Assembly: GCF_000709345.1 (NCBI RefSeq)
Contig: NZ_KL448323.1
Location: forward strand, 2,424,346 to 2,488,345
Reading direction: 5' to 3'
Source: Polaromonas glacialis
GTDB taxonomy: Bacteria; Pseudomonadota; Gammaproteobacteria; Burkholderiales; Burkholderiaceae_C
DNA length: 64,000 nucleotides
Both the position numbers and the translations under genes were made by a program. The number at the start of each line of letters is the position of its first letter. Within the stretch, counting starts at the first letter, position 1. This document shows positions 1 through 9,219 of the stretch, one piece after another. The notes under the pieces are model-generated. The model did no database searches. It was given only the letters and a program-made list of their open reading frames with translations, and had not been told where the DNA came from.

Positions 1-23
1 GCCGGAATCTGATTTACTGCGCA

Positions 24-2015
24 TCAAGCCAATTCAGCCAGGGCGGCGCCACCTGCACCAATCGCCTGGCCCTGGAGGGCCTGGAAAGCAAAAGGCGAAG
101 ACTCAACATCAAGAAGCAGCGGCAAGGTCAAGTCGCCGAGTCGGACGTCCAGCGCTCGAAGCCGGAGTTCCTGCTCCTCCAGTTCGGCAATTCGCTCATC
201 CAGCGTCGCCGCAGCCTGCTCGATGCGATCGATGGCTTCGAGCCGCCTGGAAAAACCCTGGCGCCGTTCGCGCATTTGCGCATCGAGTTGCGCGGACGCT
301 GACTGGTTCCACTGCTCCACTTCACCCAGGGCAGACTCAAAAACCATGCGCAGGCGGCTGCTCAACGCACGCACCAGCCGCTCGGAAAACCCGGCCTGCG
401 CAAGCCGGAGCACATTGCCCAGACCCAGGTATTGCAGGTGGCTGTGCTCGATCAGTTCGAGGTCCTGGGCATATTGCGCCATCTCCGGCGCCCGCCCCGC
501 CTGCAGCGAAAAACCGAATTCCGCGTTGATCTGCCGAAAGGCCGAATCCAGCATCACCTGTATTTCGGCCGTGATCGTTTGCGCCTGGTGCAACACGTCG
601 CGCAAGCTCGAAAACGTTTCTCCATAGGTTCTTTTCAGGCGCAGCTTGATGCCGGGCTGCTTGAGCGCAGCGGTCAACCCGGCCAGTTCGGCCCTGAGCG
701 TTGGCATGCCCAGCAAATGGACGACATCGCCCAGCAAGGTGTTATGCACCGAACGGACCGCATGCACCCTGGCACTGCTGCCTGAAAACTCGGCCTGCTC
801 GTGCTCGATCCGCTTGCGCATGTGCTGGATGACCGTGCTGTTTTTTCCCCGCAGGCCGCGCAGTTCCAGCATCTGTTCGGTCTGGTCGCGACGGCGCATG
901 TTCAATACGCGTTCGGCCTCGCTTTTGAGTTCCTGAATGCCGGCGGCGGCGGCCGCGCGGAGGATTTTCTGCCGCTGGCCCATCAAGCCCTTCGCCAGCG
1001 CCGCTTCAAGCGCCGGCAACTGGCTGGCCTGCAACAGCGCGTCGTCGTGCGTGACCTTGGCCACCAGCCCCTTTTGCGCCGATACGGCAAAGACCTGCGA
1101 GCGCTGCAAGCCCAGGATTTCGGCCGAGCTTGCGGTTTGCCGGTCAATCTGCGCCTGGACCTGTTCGGGCGTGCTCAGCGCATCCCACAAGGTGTCGATC
1201 TTGTTGAGCACAACGAGCCGGTTCTCGCTGCCTGTTGCGCCGCTGACCAGATGCTCCCGCCAGATGGACAGGTCGGACCGGGTCACGCCCGTGTCGGCCG
1301 CCAGGATGAAGACGACGGCATGCGCCTGCGGAATCAGGCCGACCGTCAGTTCAGGCTCCGCACCGATGGCGTTCAGCCCTGGCGTGTCGAGGATCACAAG
1401 CCCCTGCCTGAGCAGCGGATGCGCGATATTGATCAGCGCATGGCGCCATTTCGGCACCTCGACCCGGCCATCGGCCGCCACCGGCGGATCTTCATCAAGG
1501 CTGCCGTCATTCCAGAAACCAAGGGCGCGGGCCTGCTCCAACGACACATGCTGCACTTCGGCGACCTTCTGGAGCGCATCCGCCAGCTGGGCGGGGTTGT
1601 CCACCTCCAGATCGATCTGAAGCCATTTTTCGGGCACGAGGCGCCACTCGACCAGGGCCTGCGGCTGCAGCCGCGTTTCGATGGGCAAGAGGCGCAGGCA
1701 AGGCGCAATGTCGGGGTCATAGCCCAGTTCGGTCGGGCACATGGTGGTCCGCCCGGCGCTTGCCGGCATGATGCGCCGGCCATACCCGGCAAAGAAAATG
1801 GCATTGATCAGCTCGGACTTTCCGCGCGAGAACTCCGCCACGAACGCCACCATGACCTTGCCCGAGCGCACCTGCGCCTGCAGCCTGAGCATGCGGTCCT
1901 CAGCCGCCGCGTTGAGCAGGCGCTGCTCTTTCATCCACTGGGCCAGCAGTTTGAGGCGCAAGGCGAATTCGCGCCGCCAAGCGCCATGCTGGTCAAATTG
2001 TTCGTTGAAAGACAT
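24..2015 (-). CDS. Dynamin-like large GTPase
   Basis: This 663-residue protein carries a GTP-binding domain of the dynamin superfamily, the group that couples GTP hydrolysis to membrane remodelling. I see a P-loop ending in SRGKS at residues 63-67, a DTPG switch motif at 210-213 and an NKID base-recognition motif at 271-274. The C-terminal 300 residues are rich in Glu, Gln and Arg and look helical, as expected for a stalk, with a Glu-rich coiled stretch near residues 610-640. There is no signal peptide. Bacterial members often occur as adjacent pairs, but only one is visible here, with unrelated mutM upstream. The physiological role is unknown. Confidence 0.85.
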   Translation of the reverse strand: MSFNEQFDQHGAWRREFALRLKLLAQWMKEQRLLNAAAEDRMLRLQAQVRSGKVMVAFVAEFSRGKSELINAIFFAGYGRRIMPASAGRTTMCPTELGYDPDIAPCLRLLPIETRLQPQALVEWRLVPEKWLQIDLEVDNPAQLADALQKVAEVQHVSLEQARALGFWNDGSLDEDPPVAADGRVEVPKWRHALINIAHPLLRQGLVILDTPGLNAIGAEPELTVGLIPQAHAVVFILAADTGVTRSDLSIWREHLVSGATGSENRLVVLNKIDTLWDALSTPEQVQAQIDRQTASSAEILGLQRSQVFAVSAQKGLVAKVTHDDALLQASQLPALEAALAKGLMGQRQKILRAAAAAGIQELKSEAERVLNMRRRDQTEQMLELRGLRGKNSTVIQHMRKRIEHEQAEFSGSSARVHAVRSVHNTLLGDVVHLLGMPTLRAELAGLTAALKQPGIKLRLKRTYGETFSSLRDVLHQAQTITAEIQVMLDSAFRQINAEFGFSLQAGRAPEMAQYAQDLELIEHSHLQYLGLGNVLRLAQAGFSERLVRALSSRLRMVFESALGEVEQWNQSASAQLDAQMRERRQGFSRRLEAIDRIEQAAATLDERIAELEEQELRLRALDVRLGDLTLPLLLDVESSPFAFQALQGQAIGAGGAALAELA

Positions 2016-2081
2016 GCGCTGTGGTCATAAAAGTGGTTAGGACAATATAGCACCGGCCCCCGGCCGGCCGCGTTGAAACCC

Positions 2082-2897
2082 TCAGGGTTTCTGGCAGGTG
2101 GCGCAATAAAAGGTCGAGCGCTGGCCCTGCCGAATGCCCTTGATCGGCGCGGCGCAGACCCTGCATGGCAAGCCGGCGCGGTCGTAGACCATGGCTTCAA
2201 GCTGAAAATGGCCCGCCTCGCCAGCGGCATTGGAAAAATCCCTGAGCGTGCTGCCGCCCTTGGCCACCGCATCCGTCAGCACCGTCTGGATCGCGTGGTG
2301 CAGCCGGGCAGCGCGCGGCTTGCTGATTTGCGATGCCCGGGTGGTGGGGCGGATGCCGGCCAGGAACAAGGCCTCGGATGCATAGATGTTGCCGACGCCG
2401 ACCACCGCCTGGCCCGCGAGCAACAGCGGCTTGATGGCGGTATGGCGCGCGTGGAGCCACTGATGAAACACCAGCGCGTCAAACGCCTCGCTCAGCGGCT
2501 CGACGCCCAGCCGGCCCAGCAGCTTTTGCGCCGCAGGATGCGCTTCGCCCGCCGCATGGACCACGGCCCCGAAGCGCCTCGGATCGTGCAGCCGCAAGGT
2601 GCCCAGGCTGGTCACCAGGTCAAAGTGGTCATGCTTGCCGGCTAGCGGCAGGTTGGCGCCAAAGCTGACGCTGCCCGACATGCCCAGGTGCATCAGCAGC
2701 AGGCCGTCGCTCAGGTCGAGCAGCAAATACTTGCCACGGCGGCGCACCGCCAGCACCTGCTGGCCGTGCAACTGCGCCGCCTCGCAGCCCAGCGGCCAGC
2801 GCAGGGGCTTGCCGACCACCACGCCTTCGATGCGGGCGCCCGCAATGCGGTCGGCAAAGCTCAGGCGGGTGACTTCAACTTCGGGCAGTTCAGGCAT
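2082..2897 (-). CDS. mutM: Formamidopyrimidine-DNA glycosylase (Fpg/MutM)
   Basis: Base-excision repair enzyme that removes 8-oxoguanine and formamidopyrimidines and cleaves the abasic site. The start at 2897 was chosen because it gives the N-terminus MPELPEVE, where Pro2 is the catalytic nucleophile and Glu3 is essential. An upstream in-frame Met would bury this end. The C-terminus carries the expected zinc finger, with CRVC near residue 242 and CATC at the end. The length of 271 residues is standard for the family. It is divergent from the TPR gene that begins at 3022. Confidence 0.95.
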   Translation of the reverse strand: MPELPEVEVTRLSFADRIAGARIEGVVVGKPLRWPLGCEAAQLHGQQVLAVRRRGKYLLLDLSDGLLLMHLGMSGSVSFGANLPLAGKHDHFDLVTSLGTLRLHDPRRFGAVVHAAGEAHPAAQKLLGRLGVEPLSEAFDALVFHQWLHARHTAIKPLLLAGQAVVGVGNIYASEALFLAGIRPTTRASQISKPRAARLHHAIQTVLTDAVAKGGSTLRDFSNAAGEAGHFQLEAMVYDRAGLPCRVCAAPIKGIRQGQRSTFYCATCQKP

Positions 2898-3021
2898 GGG
2901 TTTAAAACTCTTCGGGGAAAACATGGGGCTTGCAAAGCCTGGCACAAGAGGAGGCAACTTCAATGCCTGCGTGCATGACCAGCGCAAAGCACCGGCACAA
3001 GCCTTCAATTATCATGGGCCG

Positions 3022-4818
3022 ATGAAGAAAAAACCCGGCCTTGCCTTTGCCTGCCTATGCCTTGCTGCTCCGCTGGTGCTGGCGCAGGCCACGATGCCCG
3101 AGACCCCGGCGCCCGTCAGACCCGCCGCAGTTTCTGGCCTTTCCGAGGCCAGGGCGGCGCAAGCAGCGGCGACCGTGTCTCCGCTGGACGGCGAGTTGTT
3201 TTACCAGGTGCTGGTCGGAGAGATGACGGCGCAGGAGGGTGAAGCGGCCTCGGGCTTTGCCCTGCTGCTGGACGCGGCCCGAAAAACCGGCGATGCCCAG
3301 CTTTACCAGCGGGCCACCGACATTGCCCTGCAGGCCCGATCCGGCGATGCGGCCTTGCAGGCCGCGCTGGCGTGGAAGCAGCAACTGCCCGCGTCCCGCG
3401 ACGCCAACCGCTACGTCCTGCAGATCCTGATCGCGCTGAACCGAATTGCCGACACCGTCGAGCCCCTGAAAACCGAGCTCAGGATGGCGCCAGATGCCGA
3501 ACGCCTGGCCGTGCTGGCGGCCATGCCGCGCGCTTATGCCCGCGCCAGCGACCGCAAGCTGGCGGCCAGCGTGGTCGAAACGGCTCTGGCCGACTCCCTG
3601 GCCAATCCCGCCACGGCCAGCGCAGCCTGGACCACAGTCGGACGGATGCGGCTGGCCGCGGACGACAGGCCAGGCGCCTTCGAGGCTGCCCAGCGCGGCC
3701 AGGCAGCCGATCCGCGCGCCGAAGGCCCGGTGGTGGTGGCGCTCGAACTGATCGATCCGAAGCAGCCCGAAGCAGAAATGCTGATCACAAATTACCTGGC
3801 CGATGGCCAAAACCCGTCCACAGCGCAGCCTGAAATCCGCATGGCGTATGCCCGCGTGCTGCTCGATGCCCAGCGCTATGCCGAAGCCACGGCGCAGTTG
3901 CAGATCCTGACGCGCGAGAAGCCCGACTACCCCGAAGGCTGGCTGGTGCTGGGATCGCTGCAGTTGCAGGACAACCAGCTGGCTGCCGCCCAGGCTTCGC
4001 TGGAACGCTATGTGGCGCTGGCCGGACAGACGCCGCAGGCCGAGCGCAACCCCGGACTGGCGCAGGCCTATCTGTCGCTGTCGCAGCTGTCCGAAAAGCG
4101 CAAGGACTATGCGGCGGCCGAAAGCTGGCTCGGCAAGATTGAAAACTCCGCCGACCTGACGCAGGCGCAAACCCGCCGCGCCTCGATCCTGGCCAGCCAG
4201 GGCAAGATCGATGAGGGCCGCCGCCTGATCCGCGCGCTGCCCGAACGAACGCCCGAGGAAGCGCGACTCAAACTCAACGCCGAAGTCGGCCTGCTGCGCG
4301 AGTTCAAGCAGTACCGCCAGGCGCATGAGCTTCTGGCGCAGGCGCTGGCCAAAACGCCCGAAGACACCGACCTGCTGTACGAGCAGTCGATGGTCGCCGA
4401 AAAGCTCGGTTTGCTCGACGAAATGGAGCGGCTGCTGCGCCAGGTGATCCAGCTCAAGCCCGACTACCACCATGCCTACAACGCGCTCGGTTATTCACTG
4501 GCCGATCGCAATGTCCGGCTTCCCGAAGCCCGCGACCTGATCCGCAAGGCGATCGAGTTCGCACCAAGCGACCCCTTCATCAGAGACAGCCTGGGATGGG
4601 TTGAATTCCGCATGGGAAACACGCTGGAAGCGGTGCAAATTTTCGAGGCCGCCTACAAGGCCAGGCCCGACGCTGAAATTGCCGCCCACTTCGGCGAAGT
4701 GCTCTGGAGCCTGGGACAGCGGGACCGCGCCCTGGCCATCTGGAAAGAAGGCCAGCTCATCAACGCTGACAACGAAACCCTGCTTGAGACGCTCAAACGC
4801 CTCAAGGTGACGCCATAA
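3022..4818 (+). CDS. Exported tetratricopeptide-repeat protein
   Basis: A 598-residue TPR protein. The ATG at 3022 opens a clear Sec signal peptide (MKKK, hydrophobic core, LVLA-QA near residue 20), so the product should reach the periplasm or outer membrane. Alanine- and leucine-rich helical repeats run through most of the chain, with the best TPR units around residues 430-560, where A-L-G-Y-S-L-A-D and F-E-A-A-Y-K-A-R type helices appear. It lies directly upstream of lolB, 13 bp apart, and is probably cotranscribed. The neighbourhood suggests a part in envelope biogenesis. The partner is unknown. Confidence 0.85.
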   Translation: MKKKPGLAFACLCLAAPLVLAQATMPETPAPVRPAAVSGLSEARAAQAAATVSPLDGELFYQVLVGEMTAQEGEAASGFALLLDAARKTGDAQLYQRATDIALQARSGDAALQAALAWKQQLPASRDANRYVLQILIALNRIADTVEPLKTELRMAPDAERLAVLAAMPRAYARASDRKLAASVVETALADSLANPATASAAWTTVGRMRLAADDRPGAFEAAQRGQAADPRAEGPVVVALELIDPKQPEAEMLITNYLADGQNPSTAQPEIRMAYARVLLDAQRYAEATAQLQILTREKPDYPEGWLVLGSLQLQDNQLAAAQASLERYVALAGQTPQAERNPGLAQAYLSLSQLSEKRKDYAAAESWLGKIENSADLTQAQTRRASILASQGKIDEGRRLIRALPERTPEEARLKLNAEVGLLREFKQYRQAHELLAQALAKTPEDTDLLYEQSMVAEKLGLLDEMERLLRQVIQLKPDYHHAYNALGYSLADRNVRLPEARDLIRKAIEFAPSDPFIRDSLGWVEFRMGNTLEAVQIFEAAYKARPDAEIAAHFGEVLWSLGQRDRALAIWKEGQLINADNETLLETLKRLKVTP

Positions 4819-4831
4819 ACCGGGAACCGCC

Positions 4832-5344
4832 TTGCACTTCACCCACCGGCTGCGCGCCCTGCTTCTTCACGGATTTCTTTTTGCTACTCTTTTAATAGCT
4901 GGCTGCGCCCGTCCTGTAAGCGGAAACGGCATAAAAGTCGTAAAAAATGAGTTGTGGACAGGGCGCATGAGTTTGAATATCAAAAGCGAGCCCGAGCAGT
5001 CTTTCTCGGCCGGCTTTGAACTCAAGGGCCGGTCGGAGCGCGGTGAACTGACACTGATCAGCCCGTTGGGCAATGTGCTCGGCGTGCTGCGCTGGGCGCC
5101 CGGCGAAGCAGAACTGGATTCGGGCAACCGCAACATCCAGCGCTTTGACTCCGTCGATGCCCTGATGGCGCAGGCCACGGGCGCGGCCGTTCCGCTGTCT
5201 GCGCTGTTCGCCTGGCTGCAGGGCGACAACGCGACGGCCAGTGGCTGGTCAGCCGATCTTTCACGGCACGGCGAAGGGCGCATCGCCGCCACGCGGATGC
5301 AGCCCATGCCCCAGGCCGACCTTCGCGTCGTGCTCGACCAGTAA
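4832..5344 (+). CDS. lolB: Outer-membrane lipoprotein localisation factor LolB
   Basis: LolB is the outer-membrane lipoprotein that accepts lipoproteins from LolA and inserts them into the outer membrane. The start is a TTG at 4832, and the lipobox LIAG-C places the lipidated cysteine at residue 25. After it come the family features: LWTGRMSLNI, F-E-L-K-G and the LISPLGNVLG strand. The length of 170 residues is slightly short but within range. The order lolB-ispE-prs is widespread in proteobacteria and supports the name. The region coding for the lipobox and the next 15 residues is a copy of the AT-rich palindromic repeat (4881-4948), which is unusual. Confidence 0.88.
   Translation: MHFTHRLRALLLHGFLFATLLIAGCARPVSGNGIKVVKNELWTGRMSLNIKSEPEQSFSAGFELKGRSERGELTLISPLGNVLGVLRWAPGEAELDSGNRNIQRFDSVDALMAQATGAAVPLSALFAWLQGDNATASGWSADLSRHGEGRIAATRMQPMPQADLRVVLDQ
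4881..4948 (+). repeat. AT-rich palindromic repeat, copy a (inside lolB)
   Basis: Begins with GCTACT-N5-AATAGC and continues with GGCTGCGCCCGT, the same order of blocks as the intergenic copies at 9220 and 54884. It codes for the end of the LolB signal peptide, the lipidated Cys and the following linker. Confidence 0.6.
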
Positions 5345-5373
5345 GGCCCTGCCCGCCCGACAGCCTCCCTCTT

Positions 5374-6282
5374 TTGAAGGTTTCCAGCGTGAACCGCTTT
5401 CCTGTTTCCTCGCGGCCCCTCAAGGCCCTGTATGACGTGCCGGCGCCGGCCAAGCTCAACGTGTTCCTGCACATCACCGGCCGCCGGCCCGACGGCTACC
5501 ATTTGCTGCAGTCGGTGTTCATGCTGATCGACTGGTGCGACACGCTGCATTTCGAACTGCGCACCGACGGAAAAATCAGCCGCACTGACCTGAAAAGCGC
5601 CGACGGCACCAATTCCGAAGCGCTCCCGGCCGAAGACCTGGCGGTGCGCGCCGCCCGCGCCTTGCAGGCGGCCTGCGGCACGCCGCTGGGTGTTCACATC
5701 GGTCTGGAAAAAAATATTCCGTCCCAGGCCGGCATGGGCGGCGGCTCATCCGATGCGGCGAGTTGCCTGCTCGCGCTGCAGCGCCTGTGGGGGGTCCGCC
5801 TGCCGGAAAAAGACCTGCGTGCATTGGCGCTTTCACTGGGGGCGGACGTTCCTTTCTTCCTTTCGGGAGGCCATGCCTGGGTCGAGGGAATTGGCGAGGA
5901 AATCACGCCGATTGCCTTGCCATCGGCGCGGTTTCTGGTGGTCAAAACACCTGCCGGCGTGTCGACACCAGAAATTTTCAATGCACCGGGGCTAAAACGT
6001 GACACCGGGACTGCTACAATGCTAGGCTTTGCTGCATATGCTGATGGACAGGTTTTTAAATTTGGCCATAACGACTTGCAGCCGGTAGCGCAAAAGCTTT
6101 GCCCGCAGATTGGCCAGTCACTTGAGTGGTTAGAATCGCAGCAGCTTTCAGGACGCATGACCGGCTCGGGAAGTGCTGTATTTGCACAGATTTTTGAAGA
6201 TGCCGACTTGGCAGACGCTCCTGGCGACTGGCTGACTCGCAAATGCAGAAATCTGGAGATGCATCCCCTGGCAGGTTGGTAA
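5374..6282 (+). CDS. ispE: 4-diphosphocytidyl-2-C-methyl-D-erythritol kinase
   Basis: GHMP-family kinase of the MEP isoprenoid pathway; it phosphorylates the 2-hydroxyl of CDP-methylerythritol. The ATP-binding glycine loop GMGGGSSDAA is at residues 120-129. The N-terminal APAKLNVFLHI block and the DGYHLL motif at residues 40-45 are also present. The TTG at 5374 gives 302 residues. A GTG at 5389 is in frame and would give a length nearer the family norm, so the start is uncertain by five codons. It follows lolB by 29 bp and precedes tRNA-Gln and prs. Confidence 0.93.
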   Translation: MKVSSVNRFPVSSRPLKALYDVPAPAKLNVFLHITGRRPDGYHLLQSVFMLIDWCDTLHFELRTDGKISRTDLKSADGTNSEALPAEDLAVRAARALQAACGTPLGVHIGLEKNIPSQAGMGGGSSDAASCLLALQRLWGVRLPEKDLRALALSLGADVPFFLSGGHAWVEGIGEEITPIALPSARFLVVKTPAGVSTPEIFNAPGLKRDTGTATMLGFAAYADGQVFKFGHNDLQPVAQKLCPQIGQSLEWLESQQLSGRMTGSGSAVFAQIFEDADLADAPGDWLTRKCRNLEMHPLAGW

Positions 6283-6357
6283 ACTACCGGCTTCCTGGAA
6301 TGCAATTAGCAAGCAACGGTTATAGGTCGGTTGTTGGCAACAACAATTGTCCTGTGT

Positions 6358-6434
6358 AGGGGTGTCGCCAAGTTGGTTAAGGCACTGGATTTTGATTCCA
6401 GCATTCGCAGGTTCGAATCCTTCCACCCCTGCCA
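6358..6434 (+). tRNA. tRNA-Gln (anticodon UUG)
   Basis: The cloverleaf folds with a seven-pair acceptor stem (AGGGGTG/CACCCCT), an anticodon stem CTGGA/TCCAG enclosing TTTTGAT (anticodon TTG), and an encoded CCA. The T stem GCAGG/CCTTC has one C-T mismatch at the second pair. It lies between ispE and prs. Confidence 0.95.
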
Positions 6435-6440
6435 AATTTC

Positions 6441-6519
6441 CAGACCTGCCAGTCGCAGGTCTGAGTGATCCAAGCGCCGCATGATTGCGGCGCTTCCAGA
6501 CCCGCAAGTGGCGGGTCTG
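6441..6519 (+). promoter_or_regulatory. Three tandem hairpins between tRNA-Gln and prs
   Basis: Three perfect inverted repeats lie in a row. Hairpin 1 is CAGACCTGC (6441-6449) with GCAGGTCTG (6455-6463). Hairpin 2 is AAGCGCCGCA (6472-6481) with TGCGGCGCTT (6486-6495). Hairpin 3 is CAGACCCGC (6497-6505) with GCGGGTCTG (6511-6519). Hairpins 1 and 3 are the same unit with one base pair changed on both strands. None is followed by a clean T-run except weak Ts after hairpin 3, so processing of the tRNA transcript or attenuation ahead of prs are both possible. Confidence 0.7.
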
Positions 6520-6646
6520 TGTGTTTTGAAAGACTGCAACGGAATTCACTGCCAAGTCCGCGTTGCACTTTACTTTCAGTGCGTATTTTTTCGACAAATA
6601 TTTCACACCACTTTCAAGTCCTTCCGCAGCTGGGCTTCATACGCAA

Positions 6647-7621
6647 ATGCACCACCCCGACTTCATGGTTTTCACCGGCAATGCCAATCCTGGCCTGGCC
6701 GCAGAAATTGCCCAGAACCTTGGCATCTCACTGGGCACTGCCCATGTGGGACGTTTTTCAGATGGTGAAGTCACCGTCGAAATCCAGCAGAACGTCCGCG
6801 CCCGCGACGTGTTCGTGGTGCAGTCCACCTGCTCGCCGACCAACGACAACCTGATGGAACTGCTGATCATGGTGGACGCGCTCAAGCGCTCGTCGGCCGA
6901 CCAGATCGCCGCCGTGATCCCCTACTTCGGTTATGCCCGCCAGGACCGCCGCCCGCGTTCGGCGCGCGTTCCCATCACCGCCAAGGTGGTCGCCAACATG
7001 CTGCAGGCCGTCGGCGTGACCCGCGTCCTGACCATGGACCTGCATGCCGACCAGATCCAGGGTTTCTTCGACATTCCCGTGGACAACATCTATGCCTCGC
7101 CGGTGCTGCTGGGCGACCTGCGGCAGAAAAACTACACCGACCTTATGGTGGTGTCGCCCGACGTTGGCGGCGTGGTGCGCGCCCGTGCGCTGGCCAAGCA
7201 GCTGGGCTGCGACATGGCGATCATCGACAAGCGCCGCCCCAAGGCCAATGTGTCCGAAGTTATGCATGTGATCGGCGACATCGAAGGCCGCAACTGCGTG
7301 ATCATGGACGACATGATCGACACCGCCGGCACGCTGGTCAAGGCGGCCGAAGTGCTGAAGGAGCGCGGCGCCAAGAAGGTCTATGCCTATTGCACCCACC
7401 CGATTTTCTCGGGGCCGGCCATCGAGCGCATCACGCAGGGCGACGCGCTCGACGAAGTCGTGGTCACCAACACCATTCCGCTGAACGCCAACGCGCTGGC
7501 GTGCAAAAAAATTCGCCAGCTCTCCGTGGCACCGCTGATCGCTGAAACCATGCAGCGCATCGCCAAGGGAGAGTCGGTCATGAGTTTGTTCTCGGATCAA
7601 GACCAGCCTGATCTGATCTGA
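6647..7621 (+). CDS. prs: Ribose-phosphate pyrophosphokinase
   Basis: Makes PRPP from ribose 5-phosphate and ATP, feeding purine, pyrimidine, histidine, tryptophan and NAD synthesis. The PRPP-binding loop [10 protein letters not shown] starts near residue 221, and the ATP-site block [10 protein letters not shown] is near residue 100. Starting at the ATG at 6647 gives [15 protein letters not shown] and 324 residues, close to the usual 310-320. An upstream in-frame ATG adds 28 unlike residues and was rejected. A second candidate is the ATG at 6665. No strong Shine-Dalgarno sequence decides between them. Confidence 0.94.
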   Translation: MHHPDFMVFTGNANPGLAAEIAQNLGISLGTAHVGRFSDGEVTVEIQQNVRARDVFVVQSTCSPTNDNLMELLIMVDALKRSSADQIAAVIPYFGYARQDRRPRSARVPITAKVVANMLQAVGVTRVLTMDLHADQIQGFFDIPVDNIYASPVLLGDLRQKNYTDLMVVSPDVGGVVRARALAKQLGCDMAIIDKRRPKANVSEVMHVIGDIEGRNCVIMDDMIDTAGTLVKAAEVLKERGAKKVYAYCTHPIFSGPAIERITQGDALDEVVVTNTIPLNANALACKKIRQLSVAPLIAETMQRIAKGESVMSLFSDQDQPDLI

Positions 7622-7730
7622 AGCAAAAAAGCCGGCTGCGCAGCGACAGGACCTTGCAAGGTTCCAGCACTGGGCAGTCTTTTGAAGTCAGGGTGAGACT
7701 GGTCGCGGTCCGCCCATTTTGGAGAAGATT

Positions 7731-8405
7731 ATGAAATTCGTCGCTTTTGAGCGCGCAAAGCAGGGCACGGGTGCGAGCCGCCGTCTCCGCATCACCGGCC
7801 GCACGCCCGGTATTGTTTATGGCGGTACCGCCGAACCTATCCTGATCGAAATCGATCACAACGCCTTGTGGCACGCCATCAAGAAGGAAGCTTTCCACGG
7901 CTCCATCCTGGAGATGGAACTGGCCGGCAAGGAACACAAGGTTCTGCTGCGTGACCTGCAAATGCACCCCTACAAGCAGCAAGTCCAGCACATCGACTTC
8001 CAGCGCGTCGAAGCCCGCACCCGCATGACCGTGAAAGTGCCTGTTCACTTCAGCGGCGAAGAAGAATCCCCAGCCGTCAAGACGGAAAACTGCCTGGTCA
8101 CCCACGTGCTGACCGAGATGACGGTTTCCTGCTTCCCGGCCGACATTCCCGACTTCATCGCTGTCGACCTCGGCGGCCTGACCAAGGGCAAATCGCTGCA
8201 CGTCAAGGACGTCGTCCTGCCAAAGGGCGTCAAGGCTGCGCTCAAGGGCCAGGTCAATCCGGTCATGGTCTCGGTGACGCCGATTGTCGAAGAAGTCGAA
8301 GCCGCTCCCGTGGTGGTCGATCCCAAGGCAGCCAAGGGCAAGCCAGGCGCCAAGCCTGCAGCCAAACCGGCAGCCGCTGCGGCCAAGCCTGCTGCCAAGA
8401 AGTAA
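7731..8405 (+). CDS. rplY: 50S ribosomal protein L25, CTC form
   Basis: Binds 5S rRNA in the large ribosomal subunit. At 224 residues it is the long (CTC/TL5-like) form, with the N-terminal L25 domain (FVAFERAKQGTGASRRLR) followed by a beta-rich second domain. It ends in a Lys/Ala/Pro-rich tail typical of rRNA-binding extensions. The start at 7731 is fixed by GGAGAAG just upstream at 7721. An in-frame ATG four codons earlier overlaps this ribosome-binding site and is rejected. It lies between prs and pth, a common arrangement. Confidence 0.95.
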   Translation: MKFVAFERAKQGTGASRRLRITGRTPGIVYGGTAEPILIEIDHNALWHAIKKEAFHGSILEMELAGKEHKVLLRDLQMHPYKQQVQHIDFQRVEARTRMTVKVPVHFSGEEESPAVKTENCLVTHVLTEMTVSCFPADIPDFIAVDLGGLTKGKSLHVKDVVLPKGVKAALKGQVNPVMVSVTPIVEEVEAAPVVVDPKAAKGKPGAKPAAKPAAAAAKPAAKK

Positions 8406-8467
8406 TTCCCGGCTTGCGGCATCGGCCTGAAAAGGCCTATTCCCAAGTTCTCGGGCAGTGATCCCGA

Positions 8468-8503
8468 AAGCCCTTATCCTCCCGCGAGGTTAAGGGCTTT
8501 TTT
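8468..8503 (+). terminator. Intrinsic terminator after rplY
   Basis: AAGCCCTTA (8468-8476) pairs with TAAGGGCTT (8491-8499), with an inner CCTC/GAGG extension, followed by a run of T. Confidence 0.85.
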
Positions 8504-8561
8504 CATGCAGGGAAGCTTCTGCTACCCTTTGCCGCCCTCCCCTTTCTTTTTTGCACACCCC

Positions 8562-9215
8562 ATGATCAAGCTGTTTGTCGGCCTGGGCAACCCAGGCCCC
8601 GAGTATGAAGCCACGCGCCACAATGCCGGCTTCTGGTGGATTGACGCGCTCTCGCAAGAGCTGAAGGCGCCGCTCAGCCTGGACAAGAACTACCACGGCC
8701 AGGTCGCCCGCACCACGGTCAACGGCCAGACCGTCTGGCTGCTCAAGCCGCTGACCTTCATGAACCTGTCGGGCAAGTCGGTGGCGGCGCTGGCGCGCTT
8801 TTTCAAGATTTCACCCGGCGAGGTGCTGGTCGCGCATGACGAACTCGACATCGTTCCCGGCCAGGTCAAGCTCAAGCTCGGCGGCAGCCATGCCGGCCAC
8901 AACGGCCTGCGCGACATCCATGCGCAGCTCGGCTCGGCCGACTACTGGCGCCTGCGCATCGGCGTGGGCCACCCGGGGGTCAAGGCCGAAGTCATCAACT
9001 GGGTGCTGAAAAAGCCTTCGCAGGAACACCGCGTCGCCATCGAGGACTGCATCGCGCGCAGCCTGAAAGCGGTGCCCGAGCTGCTCAGGGGCGAGATGGA
9101 AAAGGCCACGATGCTGATTCACACCAGCTTGCCGCCGCGCCCGAAACCGCCCCGGCCGGTGGCCATGCCGGATGCTGCAACCGACACAACCGCAAGCGTG
9201 TCAAAGCCTGCGTAG
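8562..9215 (+). CDS. pth: Peptidyl-tRNA hydrolase
   Basis: Releases tRNA from prematurely dropped peptidyl-tRNA. Starting at the ATG at 8562 ([12 protein letters not shown]), the active-site residues fall at the standard numbers: Asn10, His20, Asn68, Asp93 and Asn114. That agreement decides the start over the in-frame ATG at 8505. The length is 217 residues, with a Pro-rich tail after residue 190 that adds nothing recognisable. The gene follows the rplY terminator, so it probably has its own promoter or depends on read-through. Confidence 0.96.
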   Translation: MIKLFVGLGNPGPEYEATRHNAGFWWIDALSQELKAPLSLDKNYHGQVARTTVNGQTVWLLKPLTFMNLSGKSVAALARFFKISPGEVLVAHDELDIVPGQVKLKLGGSHAGHNGLRDIHAQLGSADYWRLRIGVGHPGVKAEVINWVLKKPSQEHRVAIEDCIARSLKAVPELLRGEMEKATMLIHTSLPPRPKPPRPVAMPDAATDTTASVSKPA

Positions 9216-9219
9216 AATT

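Noticed and set aside
801-2030. A 409-codon open frame antisense to the dynamin-like gene
   Set aside because: It is the complement of a well-supported GTPase, is rich in Arg, Gln and His as shadow frames in high-GC DNA are, and has no recognisable domain or ribosome-binding site.
3055-4473. A 472-codon open frame antisense to the TPR gene
   Set aside because: Shadow of the TPR coding sequence; composition is Gln/Arg/Leu-biased and no family is recognisable.
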